Notes under the pieces: model-generated | Told to the model about the DNA's origin: nothing | The model's database searches: none | What the model saw: only the letters and a program-made list of their open reading frames with translations | Part shown: piece after piece, positions 11,126 through 24,439 of the stretch | How positions within the stretch are numbered: the stretch's first letter is position 1 | Layout: each line of letters opens with the position of its first letter | From: Hermatobates lingyangjiaoensis | Taxonomy: Eukaryota > Arthropoda > Insecta > Hemiptera > Hermatobatidae | Length of the DNA: 64,000 bases | Assembly (NCBI GenBank): GCA_026182355.1 | Contig: JAPFBL010000171.1 | Location: forward strand, 620,001 to 684,000 | Direction of reading: 5' to 3' | Program-made: the position numbers and the translations under genes

Positions 11126-12593
11126 ATTTTGCGGACGAACTGAGAAACCGACAAACTGACAAACCGTCAGGTAGTAATTTTTCTAAGGGTGGATTCGGTT
11201 TTTCGATTGTATGAAACGTAAAGGTAACTTGAAAGAAGTCAGTTCTGAGCAATGTACAGACATAACCTTTATTTTGTTTATATAGATTAGTGCATAGCTT
11301 ATATTCACTCTTTTTTTTTATAGAACTCTCAAAATGATGGTAAATAATAACTAAATCATCGCAATTTCATGATTTTATTTCAACCTCAGTTACGCAAAAA
11401 AATGCTATTTTATATTAAACATTCCTAAAGATAGAGACCGTGATATCACTAATCTATGAAAGAAGTTGATTTAAATCATTCTCGTAGAATACTTCAGGGA
11501 AACATTTTTTTTGATATGATACTTATGAGAACAGTGGTTGAGGCTTCATATCATACGATCTTACTAATTCAAAACTAGCTAACTGAAATACTGAATAGGT
11601 GAAAAGAAGACAAATGAATGAAAACCAACCTAAAACTATTTAGTAAAAGATATTAAGGATAATGATAAATTAATAATAAAATAAAGCATTACTACTGCTT
11701 TATGTTTAAGCCATGTTTTTAACGGGATTTATGTGATAACATAATTTATTTGATAACAAAGTAGTTCGAGTTGCATGAACTGTTTCAATCACAACTTTAA
11801 TGTACTTCTTGATTTTGATTGAAATTCATTCCAAAATAAAATTCATTGTCAATTTTACGTCATAAAGAAACATTTTTTTTTTTTTTGGTAGGTACAGCTT
11901 TCTGGTTAAAATAACAGAAATTCAACGCGGAAAATTGGTTTTTCTTAATCCTTCTATTTAGAGGTAATGAAAAGATTTCATTTTAATAGATTTTTACAGT
12001 TTTTCATTTCTGGATTTAATGGTAACTGCACAAATACGGCTTCACCCAGAAAGGGACATAGAAAGAACTCAGATGTTCTTAAAGGAAAACAGATATCTCA
12101 AATTCTGAAAACATGCCATTATTAAGGAGATTAGTTTCTTCCTCTATTTCTTCATCTTTCAAGTTAATGAAATAGAATAAAATAATTTGGCCATTTAGCA
12201 AATAAATTATCAACAGAATAAGTTTTTAAATTGGAAAGGTAATTTGAAGATTAAATAAGTGAAAAATCTTTCACTGCACTAAATCAAAATCTTCGATTCT
12301 TAAGAAGAAAATGTGAAAATAATTCATATAAAATGAAGATGCTAAGTAAAAAGAATTCTAAATAGGAATATCCTATTTTTAGCCGGTGTTGGCAAATATT
12401 CACCTCATCTATCATATAATAGCTTCTCTTAACATCTATAATAGTATAGTAACTGTTTTTTTATTTCAAAGTGTTATATTTTCCCACTATTGTAATATTG
12501 TAAAAGTTATAAAAAAATGTCCAAAACATATATATATTGTGGTTAAAAAAGCTTATTTTGTTCATGTAATGTTTATCTAAAAATATTTTGAAT

Positions 12594-12612
12594 CATGGTG
12601 CTACCATGGTGC
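12594..12612. repeat. Short tandem duplication
   Basis: The 9-bp unit catggtgct is repeated directly with two bases between (catggtgct ac catggtgct). Confidence 0.7.
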
Positions 12613-12785
12613 TAAAAGAACGACACAATGAAGAGTATTGCAATTTCAGCATGCATTTTCCGATAGTGAAACTATTTTTTGAAGAGTATTTTTTTTAATA
12701 ACATCTCTTTATTAGAAAATAGTAATTGGTAACTGGTTGCTTAAGTGATTAATTAAATTTAAGTAATTACTTAAATAGGACTTAC

Positions 12786-12928
12786 CCTTCGAGCTCCAGT
12801 TTGCGTTAGCTTCCAACTAGAGAGTGGTTTTGCTGTGATGACCATGTATCTTTCAACAGCAATAGCACTCAGAGTGAATATAGACACCATTCCATAAGTA
12901 CCAACTCCAAATGCGTACAGCTTGCATC
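12786..12928 (-). CDS. Opsin, exon with TM3, ERY motif and ICL2 (partial gene)
   Basis: The exon is bounded by tctctag|GATGC and CGAAGG|gtaagt. It begins by completing the Gly codon, then Cys 3.25 (residue 92), the ECL2 disulfide partner. TM3 follows (KLYAFGVGTYGMVSIF), ending in the G-protein-coupling triplet Glu-Arg-Tyr (116-118) and then a MVIT and KPL stretch typical of opsin ICL2. At the 3.28 position, where vertebrate visual opsins carry the Glu counterion, this protein has Tyr, as most invertebrate opsins do. It ends in phase 0 at ...GARR. Third-position GC is about 36%. The subclass cannot be settled by eye: the ERY rather than DRY triplet and the KPL segment fit c-opsin or xenopsin-like groups better than r-opsins. 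Confidence 0.93.
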
Positions 12929-13350
12929 CTAGAGAAACAAGTAATTTATTAGAATGAAATATTTTCGAAATTTCAATTATTAATATTCTAAATAAATAAT
13001 TTCAAGTGAAAAAAAAGACTCATAAAAAAAACTAAAATGCAAGTGACTTCCAATATTTTAAGTTATTTTAAAATAATGAATGCTCTTTTGAAAAAAAGTC
13101 AGTAACATTTCTGTAATAGAGACTAAATTACAGACTTTGGTGTAATGACACTGCGTTAACATCATTCCATGTAGTTATTTCATACGTGATTGCTGAGAGT
13201 TTGCTTAGCAGCTCATTACAAGACCTTAGTTCGATGATTACGAGGTTTTCTATAAGAATTGTGGTTTATTTATTAAAAGATGGAACCGTGGATACAAAAC
13301 GTATGTATGTCTTCTAACAATTTATTAATGGGATTAAAGGAAATAATCTT

Positions 13351-13773
13351 CAAATATGCAATAAAACTATCCAGTTGATACTACGATGGAATAAAATGAC
13401 ATAAGGGATAGAGGTATTAAAGGAATAAATGAAATATTCTCTGTTGCTTCATTTAGGAATTTTTTTAAATGTGATACCTTAAAAGTCATATGATGCTTGT
13501 ATTGCTGAATATTGAGGGTAATGGAACTAATTTCTTTCATTTAAAATGATTCCATAATGAAAAGCAAAAGGGATTAATACTTTCATAATTGATTAGTAAT
13601 TAGATGTAATAATTACATTTTATTCCTAGAAGTTGGTACGTTTAATGTAAACTTAGGCAGTAAATGTTTATTCTGTAGGGTGATTCAAATATGCAATAAA
13701 ACTATCCAGTTGATACCACGATGGATAAAAATGTCATAAGGGAGAGAGGGTTTAAAGGAATAAATGAAATATT
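13351..13773. repeat. Pair of about 90-bp direct repeats
   Basis: 13351-13438 and 13686-13773 share caaatatgcaataaaact, atccagttgata, cgatgga, cataaggga and ggaataaatgaaatatt. They are separated by about 250 bp containing no frame. They may be a local duplication or the ends of an unrecognised element inside opsin intron 2. Confidence 0.8.
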
Positions 13774-15594
13774 TAATCTGTGATTCAGAGTAGTTCAAAA
13801 GAATTTGATGTCATGAGTGTAACGGAAATAAAGTAGAGGAAGATTGGAATACGTGACTAGAAAACTGTGTCAAGGTTAGCTATAAAAAAGTTGGCAAATG
13901 AGAAAACTATTCTGGTTCCCAGCTGAAACTTCAAGATCAAAAGAGAATTTACCATAAAACTAATAGAAGTTAACGTGTCAGAACAATATTATCATGATAA
14001 TTATGTATTTACTAGAAAATGTATGAGTAAAGAATTTACGGCTGACGTACCAACGATGCACCTCCAAAGTTTCTTTATTGGTAAACATTTGAGAGCTTCA
14101 GGTTTTAAAAAGTTGTCATAAATAAAAGTTAGGACAACTTAACAAACGGTTAAAACGAAAAAAAACAGACACAGAAAAATTACTTAATTTTACTTAAAAA
14201 TAGTGACTACGTCATCAGCAGGAAAATATGAAGTAGGAAAGTTCTACACGGCTGGAAAACTCTTCTTAGGTTGTCGTTAACCGAGGTGAACTCTTCTTCT
14301 TCGAATGGCAACGATCTCTAAATATCGAAATTCTAAATTCAAAATAAGAGTTTTGTTCTTGCTATACCATGTTTTTTTTTTCTTTTACTCCTTTGATGTA
14401 TATAAATACATAGGAACTTCAAAAACAAAGAATAGTAACAGACAGAGAAAGAAGCACATTAACTATCTATAATTTTCGGATAATCCGTTTTCAATTGGAA
14501 AGAGATTGGGAGACTAAGCACGCCGGTAACGCAACAGCAAGGAACCACAACTTTTTGAAAAAAAGGATTTAAAAAAGAGTAACAGAAGTAATGAAGAATT
14601 TTAGAGTCATATAAAGTTTTTGCAAACCCAAGCATTTTTGTTCAATGGTTTTTTCGATTAAAATTATGATTCTTCGAAGAAAATATAGAGCAAAAAATGA
14701 ATCATAAATATTTCAATGAGTCAACTAGGATAAGAGGGTTAAATTCTGAATTTATTCTGATATATTATAGGGAGTTTAAAAAAATGAAGGAGATTATGGA
14801 GCAATTAGGAAAATATTTATTAAGATAATTGGAAAATCACAAGTTCAGAGGTTTATTTATTCAAATCTAAAGAAGTTTGCTATCATTAGTCGAGGTGATC
14901 TTAAAATAATGTTGAAGATTTGAGAAAAATCTACACCTATGTTATAGAATAAATGTTCTTATTTATTTCAAACAGTAATGGACCCGTATTGAACCCTTGT
15001 AGAATGCCAGATGTTCCAGATAACGGGTTCGACTTGAAAGGTTTAAATTTAATTATATGTTATTGGTTTCTATGTTAAGTTTGAAGCCAGTCAAACGTCT
15101 CTCCTAAAGTATTACCTGCAATTTATACTAGAGTACTTAGATATGTTGTTTAAGTGGGATATAATGATAATGTTATTGATACAAACATTATAAACAATAT
15201 GATCCAAAAATAAGAAAAGTAGGTGTTACTACTACTTAGATATATGTACGTTTTCGATGAAAATGCCATGCGAAACGGACAAATAAATTTCAATGTAGAT
15301 AAAAAACATAGAGAAAATTATTAAAAAAAAATTAATGGTTTACATTCAAGCCAGTTTTAGTGCGTTCATTTTTTTTAACTTATACATTTCATTTTGTCAT
15401 TATATTACATTTTATCTTCTTACAGATTTTTAATTACATATATTTAATTCCTTACCGTTTTATTTAATAAAAATGCTTTTAATTTTTTTTATATTTACCT
15501 ATTTTCTGTTTTCTTCCCCTATATTGTTCTTTATATTTCTTTCAATCTCGACTCCTTAGTTCATTTTTTATTTTCTCTTTCGCGGCAGCAATGC

Positions 15595-15740
15595 TTTAGC
15601 CTTCTAACCAGAGAGTTCGTCAGTTGACTGTCGTCCCTCCGTCAATTCACTTCTTCTCCTGAGGACGACCGCCATTACGGTCAAAATATTGAAAAGTGAG
15701 TCTATGTTGTGTTTCAGTTTATGTGTCACTGCTTATTTTA

Positions 15741-15780
<40 letters not shown>
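15595..15780 (+). repeat. PLE terminal repeat, family B, plus copy
   Basis: The block holds TTGACTGTCGTCCCTCC, TCACTTCTTCTC, then the core CTGAGGA C GACCG CCATTA CGGTC AAAA (15659-15686, GAAA mutated to AAAA), then TTGAAAAGTGAGTC and a (TA)n tract. Reverse copies lie at 30396-30560 and 49450-49580. Confidence 0.75.
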
Positions 15781-17828
15781 TATAACGATCAGTGATTCTT
15801 GAACTATGTTTCTCAAAAGTTATTGGGATTTACTAAGGTGTCTTCTGTGACAAAGTTCTTGCTTGTGTAAATTTCTGATTGGTATTGCACATAATTAACT
15901 GAATCTTGGTTGCATGATCGTGTTAAGTTTCAGTTTAGTTCATTTGTTTATGTTTTACTGTGGCCTTTAGGATATCTTATGTATACTTTATAATATCCCT
16001 AAAATTTATATGCAATTGTTTTTCTTTTTCACAATTTCTGTTTTCTAAGAAACAATTACGAATATTTTAAGAAGTTATTGTGTATGTTACAGACTTACGT
16101 TCTGTTGTGTGTATTTATTTATTTATTTTTTTTTTTTTTTGATGCACTAAGTCTTAATATTTTTTGACTCATAAACTTATGAATAGGTTTTCCACTGAAA
16201 TTTAAACATCAAAAATAACAATGTATTATGAAGCTAGAAGCTTTTTATTCTATGCTATTTTGTCTTCCATAGATCTATCAAGTTTTATATGTACTTGTAG
16301 AAACACTAGGGATTAATTTAACCGAAATTTTTAAATATCCAGATAATATAAATTGTTTTAAAGTATTATTTGAGGTTCTTCGATAAAATAATATCGGAAA
16401 TTATTTTATATTCGAGTGGATACGAATATAGAGGTGTAGTAAGTGGGTGAGTTAGAGAGTGGAAGAGAGAGCGAGATAGATTGCAAGAGGCATAATAAAA
16501 CTGAAAGTGGGGTAAAGTGAGTTAGGTAGAATGAATACAAAAAAATGTTTCAGCCATTAATCAAGGTTTTCAATTTAACTAGATTGTTAAACGAATGTTA
16601 GATTTTTGCACCATACTGAAATATAAGAGTTTGTGAATCACCCCATTAATAGTGCAGTAATTAAGGCCACCACAAATTACGACCAATTACCAACATTGTT
16701 CATGACATCAAAAATTATAGGAAAACAATCTAAGAAGTTCTTTCTCACCCTAAGTTTCTCTTTAAAACAAAGCTACCAGTTATATTCATTATAAAACTTT
16801 CTGGTATATGACGAGAAAATAAATCTATTAAGACGAACTTTTCTGCTTAATCTCACTCACTAAAGGCATGACAAGTTAATTCATAGAAAATTGATAGAAC
16901 CGAGATATGATGTTCTATCACTAGAAATTCATCTAATTGTACACGTAGTTTTGCTAAATATTCATTGATATCTAGTAAACAATTGAAACACTATTGCTTT
17001 TTAGTTTATAGCTTCATAAAAGGATTATTTGTGTAAATTATGTTTTAGACATTTTAATCTTTTAAAATAACAAAAACGTCCAATACCTTAGCAGTATTTG
17101 TAAAAAAAATGTCTTATTTACATGAAGTAAGCATTACTTATTAAGTATTTGCTTAATTACAAACATTATATACTTGTATTTGCAGATAATAGGTTATCTA
17201 ACAATATTTTTTACAAATATATACAATTTTTTCAATTTGCAATGCTAATGAAAGTGTTATTGGTAATAATAAAATATTCGTAATATATAAAAACAGCAAT
17301 CTTCAGAAATAAACCTGATGTTCTATTATGCTAATGTCTGCAACCACTATTTGAATACAAAGTATTAAATATGTATGAATTCAAATATATTCAGCAGTTT
17401 GGTTATGCTAAAGTTTGTAGAACTTGTGTGTGTTTCTGCGTTAACACCATTTTTTATGTTCAAAATTTCGACTTTGATTTACTTACTACTTTCAAAATCG
17501 TATTTGTGTTGTAACTTTGGACTTAGAATAACATGTTTGTTTTGACTCTTAAGAAAACTTGTATAAGTCTGTAATTTCTTATTGATGATATTTTTCTTTC
17601 TTATACCATTTCTGAACAAGTATTTTTCTTCAACTCTAAATCTACCTTTAATAAATTATACATAAATTGTAACTTCGTTTAAACTAATAATTGAAGTCAA
17701 ACAAGTTGACTGAAAAGAAACAACTTTTATCAATTCATAAAAAAAAATTAATAGCTAGCAAACATTTTTTTTAATGGAAAAGAAAACATTTTTATAGTAA
17801 ACGGCACACGTTATTACTACATTATTTT

Positions 17829-17831
<3 letters not shown>

Positions 17832-17865
<34 letters not shown>

Positions 17866-17869
17866 GCAC
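17832..17869. repeat. (CA)n microsatellite
   Basis: About 19 CA units with a few CG interruptions at the right end, inside opsin intron 2 to 1 junction territory (intron 2). Confidence 0.95.
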
Positions 17870-18374
17870 ACAACAATTAAATTTGGTTAAGGTAGTGACT
17901 ATTGATTATAAATAGCGTAAAATTGGAACATTTACTTGATCGTACGAAGATTTTTTTATATTTAAATTTTCAATTTTTCACAGAATAAACTGAAATGTCT
18001 GTTACCGTGTTAACCTTCCAATGCTTTAGTAAACTTGAGTTCTTCTATATAAGCTATCAGTTTGTTTGGAGCTGGAAAAAATTCCTTCCCTCAATAAAAC
18101 AAATGTTAAATATTTTTTTTTAATTTGGCTTAAATAGGTCTTAAGACATGTTTTAATTGTTTAACATTTTAATTTTTATGCATTGATTGACATTCTTTTT
18201 TGTTTTATTATTTATTATGTTTTTGCTCTTTAATATTTATATTTAGATATTGATTTTTATACCTTCCTTTCCTTCTAGTACTTTTACTGTTACTCAGCAT
18301 CAGTATTCTTTAGTCAAATTATCGAAGTGATGTTCATATATATATATATATATATAAAATATGTATATAATAAG

Positions 18375-18500
18375 ATTTCACAATAAAGACGTGAAATAAT
18401 TCAAACGGAATCAGTTTGACTCTTACAAAGACCGCTTGTTACGGTTAAAAGAGCTTGGTCTATTTTCCCATTTCTTTGTGGTTTGGACGTTGCTATATAT
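18375..18500 (+). repeat. Family A terminal repeat, plus copy, decayed
   Basis: TTTCACAATAAAGACGTGAA, then CTTACAA A GACCG ... CGGTT AAAA (18422-18450), then a worn version of the tail (tttctttgtggtttgga) and a short (TA)n tract. The core has three substitutions. Confidence 0.65.
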
Positions 18501-19364
18501 ATATCATAATACTTCTTGAACTTTCTATAACATTGTTTATGATTCGTACTACGCCCAATGCCGTACCATTTATGTAGGAATGGATCCCACAATGCTAAGA
18601 TTTAGCATGAATTGTCAGTATCCGAAGATATCCTGCCAACTTTTAGTTTATGCAATAACCTCTTGGTTTACAAAATAGCCTGAAGAATTTTATACATTCT
18701 AAAAAAAGATGTTGGTTTATTATTTAAAAATAAACTGACCAGAGTTGTATGTTTACATTAACAAAATTAGGAAATCTTTGAAAATATCAGTTGTTCCATA
18801 AAATATACCAGAAAACTCTTTGACTTTTTGTATACGGCTAAAAATTATTTATTTCGTAGCATTTTTGATAATGACTGAAGCAAGTTTTTCTGACTTGTGT
18901 TATTATGGTCAATACATGAGTAGCATTCAGCTACACATAAACCGAAAGTCGACACCCAACATGTGCTACAGGAACACTGTTACTACGTCAGTCTGTTACT
19001 CTAAAAGTTATGAAGTTTTTCTGTTTTTCTGTGATTGCACCAACTAATTTTAAAATTAAATTAACATACCCTGATGATGAAATTCAAAGGTTTAAGAAAC
19101 TTAATATTTAATCTTAGTAAATTTAATCTAAAGTTAACATGGCTGGAGCTTTCGGTATTACGATGAATTTCGGGAACAAAAAGCAGATGTTTCCTTTGAT
19201 CTTTAAAGCATGTATAACCTGATAGCTATTGAATACCACCCCATTGTAAAGAACCCTTGCATTAAAAAGAGATAATGAAAACATCATCAACTATATATCA
19301 ATATTTTTAAATTAATAAAATCTTATATATAAATATGTACAGGATTGTATTTAATAATATTTAC

Positions 19365-19495
19365 CTGTATTTCCAAAGGCCCATTTTCCTTTAAAAGATG
19401 ATGAAACAACCATTACGTGAAGAATTGAAGTTCCCAAGTCAGCAACAGCCAAATTGACAATCAGACTTGAAAAAGGCCCTCGTAGCCGACGAAAC
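19365..19495 (-). CDS. Opsin, exon with ICL1, TM2 and ECL1 (partial gene)
   Basis: The exon lies between ttttag|GTTTC and ACAG|gtaaat. It completes the codon split from the exon at 59243 and encodes a basic first intracellular loop (RFRRLRG) and TM2 with the class A motif NLAVADLG (Asp 2.50 at residue 66 of the visible protein). ECL1 follows with W85 in the KGKWAFG stretch, close to the GxWxFG pattern usual before TM3 in opsins. It ends with one base of a Gly codon, completed by the exon at 12928. Only about 26% of third positions are G or C, like the AT-rich surroundings and unlike the exon at 7347-7608. It is separated from the upstream exon by an intron of about 39.7 kb. Confidence 0.92.
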
Positions 19496-19797
19496 CTAAA
19501 ACAAATGTTATATTAATTACTAACCTTTCTTTCATGTTCATAAAAATGTATTCTAGCTGTTATTTACAGCATTGAACTGCGTTCATTTGCAGGATAGCTT
19601 TAATCGATGGAAATTTCGAGATTTTGTTTCTGCAGTGTTAATAAAATCATTTTTTTAAACTGCATAATATGAAGATTAATATTGCACTTTTCTAATTAAT
19701 AAGAAAAATAAAAGAGATAATTGCTTTTCCTCATAATGGAAGCAATAATAAAGTTAATTTCCAACATCATGGTAACATTAATAATGATGATGTTGTT

Positions 19798-19815
19798 GGG
19801 GGGGGGGGGGGGGGG
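19798..19815. repeat. Poly(G) run
   Basis: Eighteen consecutive G in opsin intron 1, about 300 bp upstream of the TM2 exon in transcript order. A possible assembly or polymerase-slippage site. Confidence 0.95.
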
Positions 19816-21514
19816 ATAATTTGTCAGGGTAGTTTTTTTCTTCATGTCAAGAATATTAAGAAACGCACAATATAATGGTATGTTTCATTCGGTTCCTGCC
19901 TCCGGATGAAAAGTTATCAGTCTTGTGTTAGCTTGGAGGCATTTCACTCTCTACCAATCTTATCTAACATTTATTCCTATTCCTTCTGCTTGCCTTTTTT
20001 CAAGATATTCTTCGCAATTCTCTGTATGGTAGATTGATATATTTAGCTACCAATGCGGTATGATGTGTTTGCTTGGTTGGCACTCATGAGAGATCATATA
20101 TTTCCACGGTCGACTTGATGAATGTAGTGAGGTGTGTAATAGTTTTTAGTGATAAGAAAAAAGGAGTACCTAACATGCGTATTAACAATCTCTGTTTTTC
20201 CAGCTAGCATCTGTCGCGATCAAGCTCATTATACACACGTAGACTTCTTACATAAGCAAATAATTGGTATAAAATATATCGGTCGGACTATTGTGAGTAC
20301 CTAAAAGATTTTCTAGACACTACAGTCATAATCTTCGATGGTTTAAATAAATATTTTACACAAAAATGGTTCCTATTATTTAAACAGAAATAAATGTTTA
20401 AGAACAATTATGCACAACGGAAGAGTCATATTTTTTTTGCTAAAATATATTTTTAGACGACATTTTTTTTTCAAAACTACTAACTCTTAAAATTTTGGTA
20501 TAGCCATGAAATCTACAAAAGCAATAGGTGGAAAATTTTTTCAGTTTTTCAAACCAACTAGGAATATATGTGAATAGAAGTTGAGGACCTGGCAGGTCAG
20601 ATGTTTTCGTTGTTCGAAACTCTTTAACCCTCCTGAATGTCAAGTCTCTGTAAGAAAAGAGGTTACGTCTATAGAAGAGGCAGGGTTGACTGAGCAAGAC
20701 AACAAATGTGGATGGAAGAGGGGATAAGATGGGGAACAGATCTTTGAGGAAACGTTTTAGTTTGGGTAAACCATTGTAGAATGTTGTCACAATGTGGTGG
20801 ACTCATTATTGGGGAAAGAACTTGGCACAAGGAGGATTGGTGGGTGTATCAGCAGGAATAAGTCTTCTTTCTACTATCACTGGAAGATAACCACTCTCCA
20901 GCAACTTGCTTCAAAGACAGCTGAGGTGCATGCTTTGTGTTGGAGGCTGATATACACATTTTTTTTTTGTGTTTTTTTAACATTACCTTATGAACCTATT
21001 AAATTAAACAGAAATATATTGCATTTTATAAAGAAATATTATTACAGCCTTACTACTTACTTAGTATGAGAATATAAACAGAAATGTACTACACATTTTG
21101 ATTCTACCAATTCCTTTCTTTGCCTAATTAATCAAATTCTTCATCATCGATTTTTTTAAATAGCGATAATGATAACACTGGATAAACAGAAAGAACTTTA
21201 AGACTGTTATATTGAGTATACATTCACGATTTAATCAGCAAAAAAATAAATAAAAGGAATTTTCAAATTTTTAAAGGAACAAAAACTTATTTCTTGCAAT
21301 AAAATGTAAAAGTTTTTAACTATTATTGAAAGTGAAAGCTTTTCATATGACAAAAATCATTATCTTGTTAACCAGTTTTTTTATTTTTGTACTTATAGTA
21401 AAGTTTGAGTGCATGCCACTCCAGATTTTTTTAAGTAAAGTATTTGCAAACCATTAATTTATTTATAAATAAAGACAATTTATTACTATTTAAAATCATA
21501 CATATTGTTGTTGC

Positions 21515-21715
21515 CACAGAGGTTAGTAAATAAGATATTATTATTAACCGTCACACCTCGTCTATCGCTCGTGGAGTCGCCCGACCGGTTTCGCAATGGC
21601 TGCATCATCAATGGGACTAACCTTACCTTCCAAAATCACGGATGTGAATTCCGTTTGTCATGACGGTTATGTTATGTTTGTGATATGACGGTTAACAATA
21701 ATATCTTATTACTTT
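21515..21715. repeat. Element with inverted ends carrying a hammerhead-like motif
   Basis: Inverted ends: the left TAAGATATTATTATTAACCG (near 21532) pairs with the right CGGTTAACAATAATATCTTA (ending near 21709). Inside, the minus strand has TTGATGA T GCA GCCAT TGC GAAA CC (21590-21612), a weak hammerhead-like core. The left flank GCCACAGAGGTTAGTAA recurs at 24450-24475, and a diverged form at 61240-61260. Confidence 0.65.
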
Positions 21716-21862
21716 TTGCTATATTAGTTCAAATCATACCAACCACTTATATAATGCTGAAAGCATCAACTAATATTAAGGACTGATTGATTGACAAAAT
21801 GGCAGGCAAATCATGCTACCAGATTAATAAGGCTTCATCAGTTACTTTGTATTAGAAATAGT

Positions 21863-22027
21863 TAAAACCGTAATACCTCATAAGAAGATCATGGAGTCGT
21901 TGGAGCGCTTTCGGACGTTGTCCATCTTCGATCGCAACAAACATATCGAGGTTTGTTGCGATCGATGATAGACAACGTCCGAAAGCGCTCCAACTCCATG
22001 ATCTTCTTACGAGGTATTACGGTTTTA
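21863..22027. repeat. Palindromic foldback with two hammerhead-like motifs (family G)
   Basis: Arms 21863-21942 and 21951-22027 mirror each other around an 8-base loop, differing at a few sites. The minus motif 21909-21930 reads CGAAGA T GGAC AAC GTCC GAAA GCG. The plus motif 21963-21984 reads CGATGA T AGAC AAC GTCC GAAA GCG. In both, the core starts C-G rather than C-T. Confidence 0.85.
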
Positions 22028-23794
22028 CCTATTTAATATAAATTTTAATATAAATCATACTAACCTCATTGGTATTAACAATATGCATATATTTATCAGT
22101 AAAAACCAATTTGAAGTACATTAATATGATTTTATTACAGAATTTGATTCATAAAGTTGTAAACGCAATTCTGTTAATAACGGGTATAATATCTAGTAGA
22201 CTGTTAATGGTAAATGACATGGTATAGATGAGATATTGATTTAATTTTTTTTTAAATTTTTTTTCTTAAGTCACAACAATGTAAGTATTACATTACCAGT
22301 GACACTGATAACACAGATGTAGGAGGGAACACAAGAGGGAAGAAGGAATCCAGTGATTACACTTCTTGGCGAGGGTAATGATTTAAAATTGATTACTAAA
22401 TGTAAATTCTAGACGTTTCCGATGAGATATTGATTTAAATTTATTATTAAATGTAAATACTGGACGATTGATCAGTTTGTACAAATAAAAAGAAATAATT
22501 TGAAGAAACTAAATTAATATGATGTAGAAGTAAGTGAGTAGTGTTTATTACATTTGCGATATCTGACAAGAATCCCCAATGAGACCTGGTCGTCGAGATG
22601 TATCTCGCGGCACCCATTACAGTAATGAGAACATGATACTCTTGAGGATTCTTTATTTTCACTCTTCCTTTTCCTTTCCATCTATTGTGTACTTCAATCT
22701 ATTGTTCTTTTGATATTTCAATCTTTTTACTGTTCTAATATGTTATCTCTTGTAAACGAAAAACAGTAACTATAAACAAATGATTATTAACATACAAGTT
22801 TAGTTTACTAATAAAAATATTAAGAGTGACCGATCTGAATTACACTATAAGTAATCATACTACTCATATCAGTAATACTAACTGCCAGGTTAATATCAGT
22901 CGGAAATAGTAGCATTTGGTTGAAAAGTTAACTAACCGACTTATTTAGATATAGATATTACCAATTTGAAAGTATTCACACAAAGTAATCATTGAAACAA
23001 TATATGATAAATATGGATTGGCCTACACTCAACTTTCCTATCAGTAAACACCATATAGCGTCTGGCAACCAAATGATTTTCTTCTTTCATTTTTATTTAA
23101 CTATCCTCGTGAATTAGAATATCATTCGGTAATGTATTCTAGACTAATAGATAATCAATTTAATCATTTCATTCGTCTTATTGTAGCTATAAACAATTAG
23201 TCAATTATAACAAATTTTAAACTATTCATCTGGAACTATCAGACAAGTTATTATTATTAGGGTCTACTGAGTCTGATGGGGCCTGAAAATCATTGAAATG
23301 ATATTTTATCTTTATTAAACATTGTAAAAAAAATCAATAAATTTTTTTGATTGAGATTGAGGATTGAGAACCTCAATATCCCGAGGGTGACTGGAGAACA
23401 GTTAAAACATGTCGACAATGAAAGAATTGAATATGACGGAAAAAATGGAGCTGTGTCATATAGTGTCAAGGAGGGCGCAAGAAAAATATATCGCATAAAA
23501 AATAATAAAAATACAAATAAGGAAATAAAAAAATTATAGCAAAAAAGAAAACCAAAACAGAAGGTAACAAAAATCATAACAAAACAAATTAACAATAAAA
23601 AAATATTAAGAAGAATATAAGAGGAAAACATATATCTGACATAGAGGGAAATTAAAGTGTAAAAGTAAAAAAAGGAAGGACAAAGTAGGCAGGTACAACA
23701 CACAAGTAAGGAAGGAGAGATAATGACAGGAAATGCATGTGGCTTGGCCGCAAGGGAACTTCAAAGGCGGCGAACAGTATCGACTGTGAAATAG

Positions 23795-23870
23795 AAACAA
23801 AGTTATCAGGACTCGGTCAGTTCTTCAGGTTCAAATTAAACTCCCATTGTCAGCGTTTCGGTTTTTATTT
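23795..23870 (-). repeat. Terminal-repeat-like block with GAAACG before CTGAAGAA
   Basis: On the minus strand the order is CCGAAACGCTGACAATGG, then GAACCTGAAGAACTGACC and GAGTCCTGATAAC. The last part recurs on the plus strand at 2736-2757 (aactgaccgagtcctgata), just beyond the PLE tail. The two hammerhead core halves are in permuted order, as they would be across a unit junction. Folding is not convincing by eye. Confidence 0.4.
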
Positions 23871-24439
23871 AAAAGCCGACAATACATAGAACTATGAAAC
23901 AGGGGAATTATAGGAAATGATTGAATCATTCAAAAATCAAACGTGCATAAAAAGCACAATTAGTTACAAATAAGAAATTACAATAGAAATTTCGATAAAG
24001 GGTGGGTGACGAAACTGACAGAAGTATAACATTTTGAAACCGAGAAGAAATAAGTATTACATTAGAGATTATTTTACAAGGAAAAATAAAATAGTCTATG
24101 GATTTCAACAACAACTGTTTAGTTTGAAAGAACACGTGGCACAAAACTGAAAAACAAGCAAGGCAACAAAATTTCTCCAGACAACCAAAAAGTCGCTTAA
24201 AGAATTTTCAATCGATTAAACAATGTTTAACTTAACACTCCCGAATAAATACTATTTAAATTTGAAACGTCTCTTCAATAATTAACAAATAACTGGTCCT
24301 TTATAATTTATAAATTGTCCAGAGTCTTTCTGTGTTTATCATTTTCTTTTATTATTATTATTATTTCATTAAAGTAAAAATCATTAACTTCATTAATGCT
24401 ATGTGCTGCTAATGCCGTGGTTTAATATTATTAAATACA

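Larger units (their letters stand above)
7906..12785. other. Opsin intron 3
   Basis: Apart from the foldbacks, palindrome and tandem duplication listed separately, 7906-9090, 9470-10340 and 11170-12785 are AT-rich with no supported coding region. Confidence 0.7.
12929..19364. other. Opsin intron 2
   Basis: Contains the direct repeat pair at 13351, the family B copy at 15595, the family A copy at 18375 and microsatellites. The remaining stretches (13780-15590, 15785-17830, 17870-18370, 18500-19364) show nothing else I can name. Confidence 0.7.

Noticed and set aside
20440..20790. 116-residue minus frame in a region of balanced composition
   Set aside because: No recognisable domain, no splice context, and low-complexity Phe/Leu content; kept only as a note on the region.
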